A stretch of 64,000 nucleotides of DNA from Dastarcus helophoroides (Eukaryota > Arthropoda > Insecta > Coleoptera > Bothrideridae). The stretch is taken from positions 23,834,129 through 23,898,128 of the forward strand of contig CM053330.1 in assembly GCA_028583605.1 (NCBI GenBank). The letters are read 5' to 3'. The notes under the pieces were generated by a model. That model saw only the letters and a list, made by a program, of their open reading frames with translations, was not told the origin of the DNA and did not search any database. Within the stretch, counting starts at the first letter, position 1, and each line of letters begins with the position of its first letter. Shown in pieces: positions 36,501 through 51,500 of this stretch. The translations under genes were made by a program, and so were the position numbers.

Positions 36501-39500
36501 TTTTGAAAATTCCGACTTTTGTTGAAAATTTCGACTTAATTTGAAAATTTCGACATTTTAAAATACTCACTCTTCAAAATGTCGACTTTTTCGTTCTACT
36601 CCCAAAATTTCAACTTTTTCTCGAAATTTCACATAATTTTGAAAATTTCAACTGGAAATTTTGATTTTCCTTAAAAATTCCTACTCCTTAAAATCCTGAT
36701 TTTTTTTGGAAGTTTTTTACTCTTATTCATAATTTTAGCTTTTGTTAAACCTTTTTTTTTTTAGAAAATTCAGCTATTTGAAAATTTGTTTTTCAATATG
36801 TCAACTTTTTTTCAATGTTTTGACTTTACCTCAAAGTTGTGAATATTTTGGAAAATTTTGACTTTTTTCAAATTTTTGACTTTATTGCTGGAAATGTTGA
36901 CATTTTTTCAAAATTTCCATCTTGTTATTGAAAACGTATCCGTTTTAAAATATTTACTCAAAAGTTCAACTTTTTTGTAAATCTGACCGTTTTTACATTC
37001 CATTTTTCAAAAACATTTTAATTCTTTCTGAAAATCTGAATTTTTTGAAAGTTTCAACAAAACTTCGGCTTTTCCTCAAAATTTTTATTTTCTGAAAAGG
37101 GCGATTTTGTTTAAAATCTTCACTTCCTTGACTTTTTTTTAATATTTCGACTTTATATTTTAAAAATCTCCAATTTTAAAATTTCCAAATGTTTTTTCAA
37201 TTCTCACTTTTTCCAAGTTTTAATTTACTATTTTGTGTACTTTAAGAATTTGGACTCTTTCACAATTTCGCCTTTCTTTAAAATTTTGATTTACTTTCGA
37301 AAATTTGGACACAAAGTTTTGATATTTTTTTAAAATTTCGACTTTTTTTCAAAATATTGATTTTTTTAAATAAATTTGATTATGTTGAAATACTTGTTTT
37401 TTGCAAATCTCTTTCTGTTTTCAAAATAAACATTTTTTCTTTCAAAATTTCCACCTTCAAAATTTTGAACTATTTCTCTTAAGTTGTTACTTTTTCGGAA
37501 ATTAAGACTTTTCAAAATTTCGATTTTCCTTGAAGTTTTAACTTTTACCAAATAAATTCGCCTTTTATTGGAAAGATTCAAATTTTTTGGAAAATTTTTA
37601 CTCTTTTAAAAAATTGGAATTTTTCAAAATTTCGGTTTTTTTGAAATTTTTGAACTTTTTTCAGAATTTTTACTTTTTTTGAATATTCCGATCTTTTGTT
37701 ATCAAAATTTTGACTTTTTCTCAAAGTTATGACTTTTCGGAATTAAATTCTTTAAAAATTTTACCTTTTTTCAATATTTCGACTTTGTGAAAACTTGTTG
37801 ACCTTTTTCTGGAAACTTCGAATTTTGGTAACCTCGACTCTTTGAAAAATTCGTTTCTGAAAACTTTAAATTTTTTTAAAGAATCTGACTTTCTAAATTA
37901 CGAATTTTAAAAATTTTGGAAGAGTTGCATAAAAAGAATTCGAGAATAATTCAATATACATTTTAAGGACGGCCTTTTATAAACAGTTAAAAAAAGTCGA
38001 AATTTGGGAGAATTTTTTAGTTTAAAATCTATCTACAAGAGGATTTTTGAAAAAAATAGCTCAAAGTGAAATTTTGGTTGTAATTTTTAAATTTGAATTC
38101 AACAAAACTATTTCATGAAATTTTGAGTCCAAATTTGAAAATGATGTCGAAATTTCTAGAAAAAACTGCAAAATACGAATTAAAGATGTTCCTTCACATT
38201 TTGATTTAATCATCGAAAGTGTCGAATTAAAGTTAAAATTTCGAGTTTAAAACTGAAACGTTTAGAAGTTTATATTAAAAGACAAAATATGCGCTGATCA
38301 CTTACAAAAATTTGGAAAAATTCGTGTGGAGACATATTCATCAACAATGTCAACTCTCAACGCGTATAGGCAACTTCAAAGGTAATCGCGTATATTATTC
38401 ATTGCATATATTTTAAGTGGTTTTTAATGCCAATTTTTACCATCTTAGAGGGTGAATGTTAAAAAATCTTCTCTTAGTGCTCACTTACGTATTATGGGGA
38501 GCACCTGTGGCAAATTTCATGCTCACTTGCTTAGGCTGTACCTTGTCTGTGAGTTAGCGCGAGTTTTATTAAGTAGAATATATGGTAAGGTAGAAACTAA
38601 TAGAAGTTCTAGTTATGCTATTTGAATACTATTGGTCCCAGTTATAAACACAAAACCGTATTTCCTGGACGATAATCACTGCAGTTGTCGATATTACTTT
38701 AACCCTCAACATAGCCTGTTAAGCGGTTTTTTTTTGAAATTAGTTCTACTCGTTAAGCGAATTACTTATATGCGAGATACTTGTTAAGCGAGATTCCACT
38801 ATATTTGTATTTTTTATGTTTTTGAGTTTTGGAGGCTACGTGGTAGGTGTTTGATTATGTCATAAAAGTATAGTTAGCTTCGAATTGCATGATGATCACT
38901 AGAAATGTTAACATAGTTCCAAGAATCTAAAACAAAACAGTTCGGCCTGTTAAAACTATTAATTAATTTTATGTGAATACTTACCGTGAGGACTGATTTA
39001 TTATCTATGTCGAAAAATCCGTGTGCCGTAAAATTAATACGCTGATGAACTACTTGTAATAAAAATGTTTTTCTCTAAAAGCATCATTGTTTAATAAGGC
39101 GCTAAACTAAAGTGAAGAATTTACTTCTTTTTCAAGTTCATCATTCGTGTCTGTTACATTAACCATATTAATCAAATGAATAGTTCTCTCTGACTAAAAA
39201 AAACAAAGCTCGATTCAATTCCATTTTACAACTTCGTGCATGCTTACAGCGTTTACGGTCTTTTTGCAAAAAAATATTGTGATTGCCGCTTCCGTGAGTG
39301 CTAAAGCACTCCAAAAACTTCCATAAATCATCAAAAAATTTACATCCAATCTTATGAGCAGGTGCAAGGAATTCAGAAATTCTAGCGCAGATCGAATGAT
39401 AACGAGAAAAATTTGCACAGAAAATGTTTTATTGCACAGTTTGCACAACCGGCAAAGATCAAAATGTAATATTGCAAGAGTTCTCAGCGCCCTGCCCGAA

Positions 39501-42500
39501 TTAAGTTTTTCGCTGCTTATCGACTGATTTATTCTTCGCAATTGTTGTCGTGCAAAGATAACGTAACAGTTAAATTCTGTTAGTGTTATAGAGGATATTA
39601 CGTAGGTCACGTTGTAGGTGAAAAAGTAGGCGAAGCGAAGGCTTGAGCTCTCGGTGAAACGAAGACAGGGTATGAAGCTGATCAAGGACACAATTATCAG
39701 GGATAATTTCAGTAAGATGTGCTGGTGCATATCCCTGGAAATACCTAGTGTTTAGTCCAACGGAAATATTTACGTGATTGCGTTATTCTTGAATGTTTTT
39801 CAGTGGAACTAATTAATTAGATTTAGGGGTAATTATTTCTATTTATTTATGCAAGATAAACTGTTCTTTGTACAAAAGAAGTGTGAATGAAATTTCATTG
39901 GATATGATGATTGAGGTAGTGAAAAACATTTTTCTTTCGACGATATTTCGAAAAAAGCTGCTTTTATAAAAAATTAGTTGAATTAAAGCTCTATAAATAA
40001 AACTGAAATCTCAAAATTAAAGTTGAAAGCAGTGGCGGCTGGCGTATAGGCACTGTGGAACTGCAGCACCACCAATTTCGCTTACGAGTTTTTTTCTCAA
40101 ACTTTTCTGAACACTTCCTTACACAATTTTTTGTAGAAATTTTAAATTTTCTCTGATTTTTTTAATAAAAATTTTAGGTTTCTTTCACGAAGTTAGGACA
40201 TTTAAAAACCTATTTTATTTTTAATTTTGATCAAAATCACATTTTTAAAAACTAAATTTTGTAGAAGTATTGAGGAAGAAATCAATATTTCGAGTAGGAA
40301 TTAAAATGTTAAGAAAAAACCCAAATTTCTTTGAAAATGTTGAGAAAATAATTACAATTTCAAGAAAAAATCTAAATCCAACTCATCTCGCATTTTACTA
40401 TTTCTCTAAAAAAAAAAAGTTTATACGGTATCTTCGAATTTTTACCTCAAATCTCATTTTGTATAAAAATTTTGAGTTTTTTTCAGATATTTCGAATTTT
40501 TTAGCAATTTTGATTTTTTCTGCAAAGTTTCCATTTTTCCTAAATATTTTATGAAAAGAAATTTTCTCGAAATTTCCATTTTTCCTAAAATTGTTGTTCT
40601 TAAAATTTCTTCTAGAAATTTCAACTTCTCCAGATTTTTCTTTATGTTTCTCTAGTTTGCTTTAAAAATGTCAAGTTTTTTCACGACACTTTGACAATCT
40701 AAAGTTTATTTTGACAAAAAATGTTTGGAAAAAACCCTGAAAGCTCTATAAAAATTTCAACATTTTGGGAAAAATAACAAATTTCGACTTTTTTGTAAAG
40801 ATATATCAAATTTTTTTCAAATTTCGGTTTTTTCTCTAAGAAGTTTTGCTTTTTTTCCTATGAAATTTGTTTTTTTCTCCAAACATTTAATTCAAACGAT
40901 TTTTTTAGAAATTTTGACTTTTCTGGAGATTTTGTCTTTAAAATATTTTTTCTTGTAGAAATTTCGATTTCTCTCTAATTTGTTTTGGAAATTTAAAAGT
41001 CTTTTATCGAAATTTTAATATTTTAAAGTTCATTTTATTTTGTAATTTTGATAAAAAACTGAAAATTATTAAGTATAAATTTAGGAAAAATAAGCTTCAA
41101 CTCTGCATAAAAGTAAGAAAACTTTGGGAAAAATATTGAAATTTCAAGAAAAAATGAACCTTGTTTTTACAATTTAATGTTTCTCTAAAAAATTACTACT
41201 ACGGTAGGACCAAAGAAAATTCTGAATCGGAATTTTCAATTTTTCTAGAAATGTTAAATTTATTCTTGAAATTCTCAAATTTCGATTAAAAAACAGATCG
41301 AAATTGAAAGATTAAACTCAAAATTTCAAGAGAAAGCAGATCATATTTCTAGAAAAAGTTGAAATTTCTCATTTGAAAACATTTTTCAAGAAAAATAACT
41401 TTCAGAATTAAAGAAAAAATTTTTTTTTGAAATAAAATAATTGTCAAAAGTATTCTTATAATTTCGACTTTTAAAGTGGGAATTATTAAAATTTTTGAGA
41501 AAAAGAGTCAACATTTCTAGAAGTCTCAAAATTACGAAATTAAAATGAATCAACACGTTAAAAAAAATTCATTAACAATTTACTGCTCTAATTAATTTTT
41601 TTTTAGTAATTTTGAAGTTCCAGAGAAATTTCAAAAATCAAATATTCCAGCTTGAAGCCAATTTTTTGTGTTTAAAATTCAAATTTTGGCAATTTATTTG
41701 TACATAAAATGCAAGTTTTTTTGGAAATTTTTTCAAAACTTTGCACAATTTTAAAAATAGAAATTTTTGATATTTATTTTTTAAATTCGAGTGTTATTTC
41801 GAAATTTTTCTCAAAAAATTTAAATTTAAAAAGAAAAACATTACCACTTTTAAAAAATTAAGCTAAAGTTATCAGAAAAGTCGAATTTCATAAAAAAAGT
41901 CAAATTTTAAAATATTTTGAAAATTTCGTAGAAAGTCAAATTTTCAAAAGAAAATAAGGATTTCGAAAAAAAAAAATTCAATTTTTAAAATGGTTGACAT
42001 TTTCAATAATTTTGGGAATGTGAATGAAAGACGAATTTTTGGAAAAATATCGACATTTAAAATAAATTGCAGTTTTAAATTAAATTTTCAAAGAAGCTGG
42101 ACTTTTTGAATATTGGAGAAAACTCAAAATTATCGAAAAATTCGTAATTATCAAAAAAGTTGAAATTTTGCGAAGGTAAAGTTTTGAAAAAAGTCGATAT
42201 TTTCAATAGTTCAAGTTTAAAAAGAATCTTTTCTTTTAAGTCGAAAATTTAATTGGAAGTGTTTAAAAAAATGTATTAATAAAATTTTTAAAAAAATTCC
42301 AACTTTTCAAAAAAACGTCAAGTTTTCAGAGTCGAAATTTTGAAAAAAGTCGAAGTTTTGAAATGGAGTCGAAATTTTACGAAATATTAGTCGAAAATTT
42401 CAATAAAAGGTTTTAAGAAATGTCTGACTTAAAAACAAAAATCATAATTTTCAAATAAAGGATTGACAGTTAGTAAAAAATGTCAAAATTTTGAAAATAG

Positions 42501-45500
42501 TTGAAATAAAAAAATAGTCAACAGTTTTAGGTTTTAAATTTTTATATTTTGGAAAATGACCAAAATTTTGAAAAATTTGAACATTTGGAAAAGGCGGGAA
42601 TTTTCAACAGTGAGAATTAAAATAAAAAGTCGAAAATTTCAAAAAAGTGCAGAGGTTAAAATTTTCAATAAAGAAAGTTGAAATTTGTTGACAAAGCATA
42701 AATCTTTCAAATTTCCAAAAGAAGTCAAAATTTTGCAAAAGAAGAAATTTTCAAAAAGAAAAGGTCCAAATTTTATAGTCGAAATTAAAAAAATATCAAA
42801 ATTTACAAAATATTTGAGAATTTTTATCGAATTTACAAATAATTCGAAATTTTAAAAAAGTTTAAATTTTGAATAGTTGGGAAATTTGCACTTAACTTTT
42901 CAATATAAACAAAAATTTTTGAAACCGGAAAAATGAAAGCAAGTGAAAATTATCAGATAGATCGAGGTTTCCAAAATCGAAATATTGAAAAGGTAAAATT
43001 TTTGAAAAAGTTTAAATTTTTCGTAGTCAAGATTTTGAATTAAAGTGGACATTTTTTTAAGACGTTGAAATTTTAGGTCAAAAAAATTAAAATTTTAAAA
43101 AAATGTCAAACCTTTCATAAAAAATTTCAAAATTTTCAAAAAAATCGAAATTTTAAAAGAATTTCGAAAATCAAGAAGTAACGAAATTTTTAACAAAAAA
43201 AAAAATCAAAAAATAATGGAAACTGCAAAAAAATCGAAATTTTAAAAAATAGTTGACATTTAAATAAAAAACAGTCAAAATTATTAAGAATCGAAATTTT
43301 CAACAAAAAAATTATAATTTTCCAAAAAAAATATAAACAAAGATGAAATTTAGTAAAAAGTCGAAAATTTAAAAAGTCAAAATTCCAGTTTTAAAAAAAT
43401 TTACATTTTCAGAAAAAGTAAGAATTTTCAAACGGTAAAAATTAAAAAAAAATGTAATAATTAATTTTCAAAGAAAATTACAAAAAAAACAAAACACCGA
43501 AAAGTCGAAGTATTTACGAAAATACGGATATTTTTAAAAGAGTATTAACAGTTTTTCAGAAAAGTCACTACTTCAAATTAAAATAAGGTCGAGATTACAA
43601 GAAAAAAAATCTAAATTTTGCAATACAGTCGAAATTTGGAAAAAAATCCAACCTTTCAAAAAAAGGGACATTATCAAAAGTTTTCATTGTCAAGTTTTCA
43701 AAGAAATCTAAAATTTTCGAAAAGTAACGTTTTGAAAATGTCGAAATTTTTAGTCGAAATCTTAAAAATTTTAAAACGCTAAGCAGCACCCCCATTAGTT
43801 TTGGCTACGAGCCGCCACTGGTTGAAAGTTTAATAACCAATCCAGAACTTCCAAAAAGCGTCAACATTTTAAGTACTTAAGGTAAAGGCACTAATACTGG
43901 ATACTTTAAGGAATGCACGAACTTTATTCTTGAAATCAAATTTATAACAACAGAAGTTACAGATAAATTTTTATATAAATAGGGTAACATTTAGAAAATA
44001 GCTTTTTATTATAAAAGCTTTAATAAACATTTTTTAAGTCAATATTTGTATTTAGTTAAACCTGAAAAGGAACCAATAGATGACATCCCAAAAAAGTTGA
44101 ACCACCAATAATAGGCATATCCATTTGTAATAGTAATAGACATGTCATAAATAAAGATATATTTTTATATTAAGTTATCCATTAACGTTTAATGGAACTT
44201 CAAATTTATACTTAATCCTGTCACTTCTTAAAATCATTTCTGGTACATTGAGCACTTCAAGTATTTGAGATTTACTTATGATACTAATATCTCTATCATT
44301 TTCTTTGAATACAGTTTTAAAATGATCACAGGATACCATCATAGGTGTCTCACGTCAGTTGTAAAGTAATATCAAGAAAAATATTCTTATAATAAAAAGT
44401 TTATCAAAAAAGTGCAATTCTTTAGTGCATTGTCGAGCATTAGTGCTTTTACCTTAATTGAATTTTTAGAAAAGAAAATAAAAAATTTAAACTGTAAAAT
44501 AAAATTTTCCAGAAGAAAACATATTCTAGATCAGGACTTCGTTCGTATCCGAAACTTCAAAAAGTTTAAATTTTCCAATGAGAGACCATAAAAGTCGATA
44601 CTTCGAGAAAAGTAGAAATTTTTGTAAAAATATCAAAAAATTAAAAATACAGAACTTTGAGAAATGGTAAAAAATGTGAACCAAGTTCGAACCTATTGTA
44701 AAAAGTGGAAATTCTGAGAAATGGCCAAAATTTTAGAAAATAATTTTTATATGATCGAATTTACAAAACAAAAAGAAAATTTGAAAGAAATTTTAAGGCA
44801 ATGTCAGAAAATGTAAAATTTTCAAAAAGAAATCAAAATTTTCAGTAATGGCATAATTAAAAAACTCTAACTTATCAAAAAGTACAACGAAATTGCGAAA
44901 GAGTTTAAATTCTCAAAATAAGTCGAAATATTCAAAATGGTCAAAATTTCCAATAAAAATCGAAAAGGGAGATTTTTCAAAAATTTTCGGAAAGTCTAAA
45001 ATCTTTAGAAAGTCGAAATCTTGAAAAAAGTCGAAATTTTAAAAAATCAAAATTTTCAAATAAACTCCATGTTTTCATCAGAAAGCCCGAAAATATAAAT
45101 TTTGGAAAGTCGAAATATCGAAGAAAATCAATTTTTTATTCTTTAAAAAGAAAATTATGAATTTTTTGTTTTTTATTTTTTGTCGTTTTGCCTGAACGAG
45201 TACTGCACGAGCTCCGGTGCCTAATGCATAGAATGTGGGAGGGCCGCACCTTACAATTGCTCCGGGCCCGGAAATTCTCGCGCGGGCATGGTTTCTACTT
45301 TAATCTTAAAGTTTTGAAATGGAAATTGCGAGAAATTTTTTGAAATTGCAAATTTAGATTCGTGTAGTTTTTTTTGAAATTGTTAATTTGAACTTGAAAT
45401 GTCCAAAAAAAATTCGGGATCTTGAGGTGAAAGTTGAAATTTTGAGAACATGGTCACAATTTAAGAAAAAACTAGAAATTTTGCGTTTCAAGTTGTTTTG

Positions 45501-48500
45501 TTCTTTTCAACATTTTTTAACCTTCATTTGAAATTATAACTAAACTCGAAATTTCTAGAAAATTGTCGAAATTTTGAGAAATGTATTAGTTGACGTAATG
45601 TAAGTATTACGGTTATTTATTATTAAATTTCGAGAAAAAAGTCAAAGTTGTCACTTTAAAGTTGTAATTTTTAGAAAATAAATGTTCCAAGTATCAATAG
45701 AAAAGCACGAACATACTTTATAAATTACTAAAGGAAATCTGAAATTTGTTCAGAAAACACACAATTTTGAATGGAAAATTTCTAAAATTAAATTTAGAGC
45801 GTTAATACGAAAATTTATTAAAAAATAGACAATTTTGACTTTAAATGTAAGAGTCGAAACTTTGGGAGTAAATGCGAAAGACAGAATTCAAAAGTTAAAA
45901 AAAAACCTGAAAGTTTGGTTTTCAAATAATAAATAAAAAGTTGCAAGTACACCGGAGTTTGGAAAAGAGGTGATTTATAAAAATGTTGACCTTTTTCTCT
46001 AAATTATACATTCTGAATAAGTATATAAAATTTTGATCCAAACAACTCAAAAATTAGTTTTTAGAAATATTTTCTACAAACTTCCATTTGAAGCTCGAAG
46101 TTTTTACAAAATTGAAGGTTTTTAAAGTTCCATTTTCTTATAAGGGGTTCCTTAAATCAAGTCAAATGTTATTAATAGACAAATATTTAAGTATGTAGGT
46201 TTCTTGTACGTATATGATAGATAGGTTTGCTGACCTGAGAGAAATGTCAACTCCAAGCCTTTTTAATTTAGCCAGATACTGACCGAAGAACTGTAAACAC
46301 CCTTTTAATTTATCTTGAACCAAAATGTTCAAATTTAATATTCTCAAAGCTACGATAATTTTGACCATTTTGGTGCCTATTTTGATGGCCGGTCTCTCTT
46401 TAGGGTCGGAATTGAACCATAAGATGGCGGCTGAAACGATTAATCCACATACCACCGTGGCCAGGTACACCCTGAAAGCTAACCGTTTGATAAATCCGTG
46501 TTTTCCCGATGACGTAATCGGCGGAAACAGGCAGAAAATTTTGAAGTATTGCATTAATTCGAAAAAGCGTTTTTGACCTTTCTCCATTGTTTTTACTGAT
46601 AAAAGAAACGTAAATCTTAATGACTTGGATTTGATGCTTTTGTGCGAGTAATAAATAGGGGCAATAAGATCAAAATTGCTCTATTATATTGAGTGTAATT
46701 TTGATTTCTACAAGATAAGAGTAATCCATTTCATTTTGTAACATAATAACTTAATTATTATATTCTTCAGTGGAGGCTACCTGGAACGCGAACAATACAA
46801 AAGTCAAGCAAAAGCTCAACATCTAAAAAAAAAGAATTGTAACCTCTTCGCCATTTATTTATTTTATGGATACCTCTGGTATACTGGACAGTGACATGGG
46901 GAAAAAATGATTCACTGTTAAACTACAATTTTGCTGCAAGACTTGATACAGAAACGTTCTTTTCTGAAAAAAAAACCTCAGATATTTTGATCAATTTTGT
47001 ATAATACTTACCACGTTTTCTAATTCCACGGCATCATTTGTGTTTAAGTTTACCAAGATTTGCGCCATTTTCGAAGGCTGTAAGAGATTCTTATTCAGGT
47101 TGGACATTGATACAAATTTGTCATTTTCATCCTATGTATGTGGCAGGCATTTGGAATAACGTGGTTTTTAGCTAAAAGCCCAGGCAATTTGGCAAACGCC
47201 AGCAAATAAAGTAGTAAAATATTTTGTTATTTGGCTGACCTAAACTAGTCATTTACGTAAAAGATCCTATGTATCTGGCGAATCAGAAAAACATATATTA
47301 TTTTCCTAAATGACTGAAATCATTTCGTATTTTACTTAAAAGACGGATCCGTTTTAGACGTTTAACAAAAGCTAAACGGCTTTAAAAAAGTAAATGTACA
47401 ATTCTTTTGGTGGAACGGACTGGTCCTTGGTTATCTTCAAAAATTAAAATACAAATCTGTTAGTATTGTACAGTACCTCTCTGAAGATGAGTTTGGCTAT
47501 CGAAACGCGTTAGAGCAACCTTTGTTGGATTTTTAATCTTTCTTGGTTTCAGGGGACAAGATTTGTATTTCAATTTCAATCCGTCAAAAGTAAGAGGGAG
47601 GTGCTGAAAAAATGTTAGAAACTTCAATAAATAAAGGTTAAAAATTGAATAAGCTTCTCTTGCTACTGGTACTAAAGGTTGATTATGGGCCACTAGAACA
47701 CAAAAATATTATGACAAAAGTATATTAAAAAACAAGGACCATGCGATTCCAAAAAATTAGTTATTTTGAAAGACCATTAAAATATCTGAAGCAAAATTCT
47801 TTATTGAAATTTCAAAAGATATTACATATTTACATTAAATTTAAGGAACAGTGACTGTATAAATCATTAACAAAAAATGTTGCTGAAATCACCGTAAAAG
47901 ACACCGTAAAAATAAATTCAGGCAATCAAGCTGACCATTTAAAAGAACCTTCTTCCAATCCACTGCAATCCATAAGTACAAGGTGGTGGCTGGAGGTAAG
48001 AAAGTTAGAATGGGTTAGTTAATACATCGTTTGAGTTCCCGTCCATGTTACAGGAACCCGCTTCTTTTTTGGCACTTTGAGTATTTGTTCATACTAGGTT
48101 TGATAACGATTTTGTTTTCCTTAACTATTCTTATAATAAATAGCTTTTATTATTTTTTATGTAGATAGTGCATAGTTACCATTCCCATTTATTTTCAATG
48201 TAGCAAATGTCTACAGTGCATGTTAGGGATGTTATGGAGCTCCATAACCAAAACCGAAACTGTTGGATATCCGAAATTAAAAATATCCAAATCCGTAACC
48301 GATATAAATGTTTCGAATAATTTCGGATGTTATTTGAAGTATTTTTGCTAATTCCAGACGACGATTTTTTTTTTTTTTTTAGGTTGATTAAAATTATGAT
48401 ACAAACTTGATGGTATGACTCGACCTCACTCACTATTACCAGAGCCACTACTTTCTTTAACATGTTAAATGAATAGGTTTTTTTCCAAAGTTTTAATTTT

Positions 48501-51500
48501 TTTGAAATTCTCACCTTTTTAATTTTTCAATTTTTTTAAATTTTGCCCTTTTATGAAGATATGAAAATTTCGAACTCATTTCAAAACTTCAATTTTTTCT
48601 ATCAAAGTTTCGACTTTTTTGAAAATTTTAGTTTTTTAAACGTTTGCCTTTTCAAAAATTTTTTAAAAATTTTACTTTTCGAGAATTTCGAATTTTTTTG
48701 AATACTTGACAATAAATATTTTTGATAATGTCGAGTTTTTAAAGAATTGATTTTTGTTAAAAATTGATTTTACTTCAATGTTTAGATTTTCCTTGCGACT
48801 TGTCAAAATTTCGTCTCTTAAAAATGTCAACTTTTTCTCAAAATTTTGACTTTTTCAAAATGCGTCAGTGTTTTTGACACTTTCGGTTTCTTTTATGTTT
48901 CAATTGTTTCCTAAAATGTCTACCTTTTTGAAAATTTCAGTATCTTTTAATTTCGATTTTTCAAAGGTTTAGATTTTTTGAAAATCTCGATTTTTCTGAA
49001 AATTCCAACATTTTTCGCAAAATTTCTACTTTTTAAAAATTCTTACTATTTTAAAAAGGTAGGTTTTTTTAAGGCTCGAGTGTTTTCAAAATTTTAATTT
49101 TCTTTAAAATTTTAATTCTGTTGAAAATAATATTTTTTCTAAAACTACTCTTTTAAATTTCAACTATTTCAAAATTGTGAATTTATTTAAAAATTTCGTT
49201 TTTTTACATGACAATAGTTTTTGAAATGTCGATTTTGTGAAATTTTTTTACCATAATTTCGTGATTCTTTTAATAATTTTTTTGAAAATGTCGATCCTTT
49301 CAAAAAATCGAAATATTTTTTTTCAAAATTTCGATTTTTTTTTAAAAAGTTGGACTTTTCTCATAATTTTGGCTTTTTTTCAAACTTCGAAAATTTCGGA
49401 TTTTATTGAAAATTTGAGTTCTTTTTACAAACGTCGTCTTTTTTCTGAAAATTTTCACTTTTTAAAAATGTTTACTGTTCACCAAAAATTTCTACTTTTT
49501 ATAAATTTCAATATTTTTTAATTTCGATTTTTCAAACTTCAGATTTTTTGAAAATCTCGACTTTTTCCGAAAATTGCTTCTTTTTTTTGCAAAATTTCTA
49601 CTCTTTAAAAATTCTTACTTTTTTGAAAATGTGGTTTTTTAATTTTTTTTTATAATTTTGGATTAAAAATATTAATTACCCAAAACTTTTAACTTTTCAA
49701 AATTTGGATTTTTTTTTGGAAAATGTCGACTTTTTTGATAGTTTTGGTTTTTCTTTAAATTTTCGGGTAGAATATTTTTGAAATTTTAGAGTATTTTTAA
49801 AATTTCATCTTTTTAAAAATCTGGAATTGTTTTTGACAATGTCTCCATTCTTTCAAATCTTTCAAAATTTTTTGGAAATGTCGAATTCTTCAAAATGTTG
49901 ACATTTTTTCCAACATTCTTTAATTTTAACTTTGCATGAACATATTTTCGAAAATTAAGACTTTAAATTTTAGATTTTATCAAAATTTTAATCTCTTTTA
50001 ATAGTTTTGATTCAAAATTTGCGACTTTTTTAAATTTCAGCGTTTTAGAGTTTCTATATTGTAACATATTGACGTTTTTCAACATTTTAATTATTTTTTA
50101 AGATTTCGACGTTATTTGAAAATTTTTACCTCTCAAATTGTCAATTTTTTTTTTAAATTTAGACATTTTAACACCTTTGCGGGGGGCAGATTTTCAAAAA
50201 GTCTTTCTTAATATCCATCTACGTTATATAAGGGACATGTGTGTGAAATTTTATGCTTCTAAACCGATCGGAATAGGTAATGGGTTGCCTTTCAGTCCGA
50301 GTTTAGAATTTTATTAAGTAAATATAACTTAAATATCCCTTTTTTGGTCAACTTAAGTAATTTAAAGATATCTGTAACCGAAATAATATCCAAAACAATG
50401 GGATATCCGAGATAATTTCATATCCCTGTTTGTAACTGAAACCGATAAAATATTCTGAATATATCCGTATCTGTATCTAGACCCGAAATAGCATATCCCT
50501 AACAACCATAGTGCATGTATATGGGATGTTTTCTTAACATTCTAAAACAGATCAGTCTTTTCAATAAAAGATTAATTTATATCAGTTGTATACCTGTTTT
50601 ACTTATTCATCTGATGGGTAGTGTCCTTTCTTTCAGTCAAATAGTGTGATTTTTTTATTGGCTGGAGTTTACCAAATTGCCTAGAGTCCACCATGAAGAA
50701 TATAAATACATATTGACCAATAAAATATTTTGACTTAAAATATGTACAAATAATTTATTTATTGAAATTTGATATTTTTGGGGGGTGGTTCCTTCTTGCA
50801 AAATAAAACTTCATACATTACTATATAAAAGGAAGCCAATTTCGAGGAAAAAGTCAACGTTTATAAAAACATAATATTACATACACATTTTGAGAATAAA
50901 GTTGTAATTTGGAAGTTGTAATTTCCAAAAAGTTGGCTTATAGAAAAAAATGAAATAAAGAGAATCTGTGGTATTTCGAAAAAAAAACTAATTTTTAGAA
51001 TCAATTCGAAAAAAATGAATTTCGATAATAAAGTTAAAATTTCGGGAAATGTTGAAAACCCAAATTTAAGATAAAAAAAATGTTTGGAAAAAAAGGTGGA
51101 ATCTAAAAAAACGATCGAAATTTTGAGAAAACTTAAAAAAAAATCCAAAAAAGTCAATTTTAGGAAAAAAATTAGAAGAATTTTAAAAATTACTCAAAAT
51201 TCCGAGAAAAAGGACAAATTTCGAGAAAAAAAGGTGTATTTTTTGCACAGAAATCCAAAAAGACGATTTTTTCGAATAAAGTGAAATTAAAAAAAGGCAA
51301 ATTTTAAAAAAATATAGTCGAAATTCTGAAAAAAGATGAATTTAGAGGAAAATACCTAATTTGGCGTTAAATGTAAAATTTTGGGAATACTCGTTATTAA
51401 ATAAAAAGAAGAATGTTTAATTCGATCCAAATTTGAAATCAATATAAATTTTGAGAAAGATGAATTTTAAGGAAAAAGTTGAGGTTAAGCCGCAATTTCA

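Noticed and set aside
47460..47693. 77-codon minus-strand frame between receptor exons as a C-terminal receptor exon
   Set aside because: It has no receptor signature and overlaps the hammerhead-like repeat; true C-terminal exons were found at 47131-46751.
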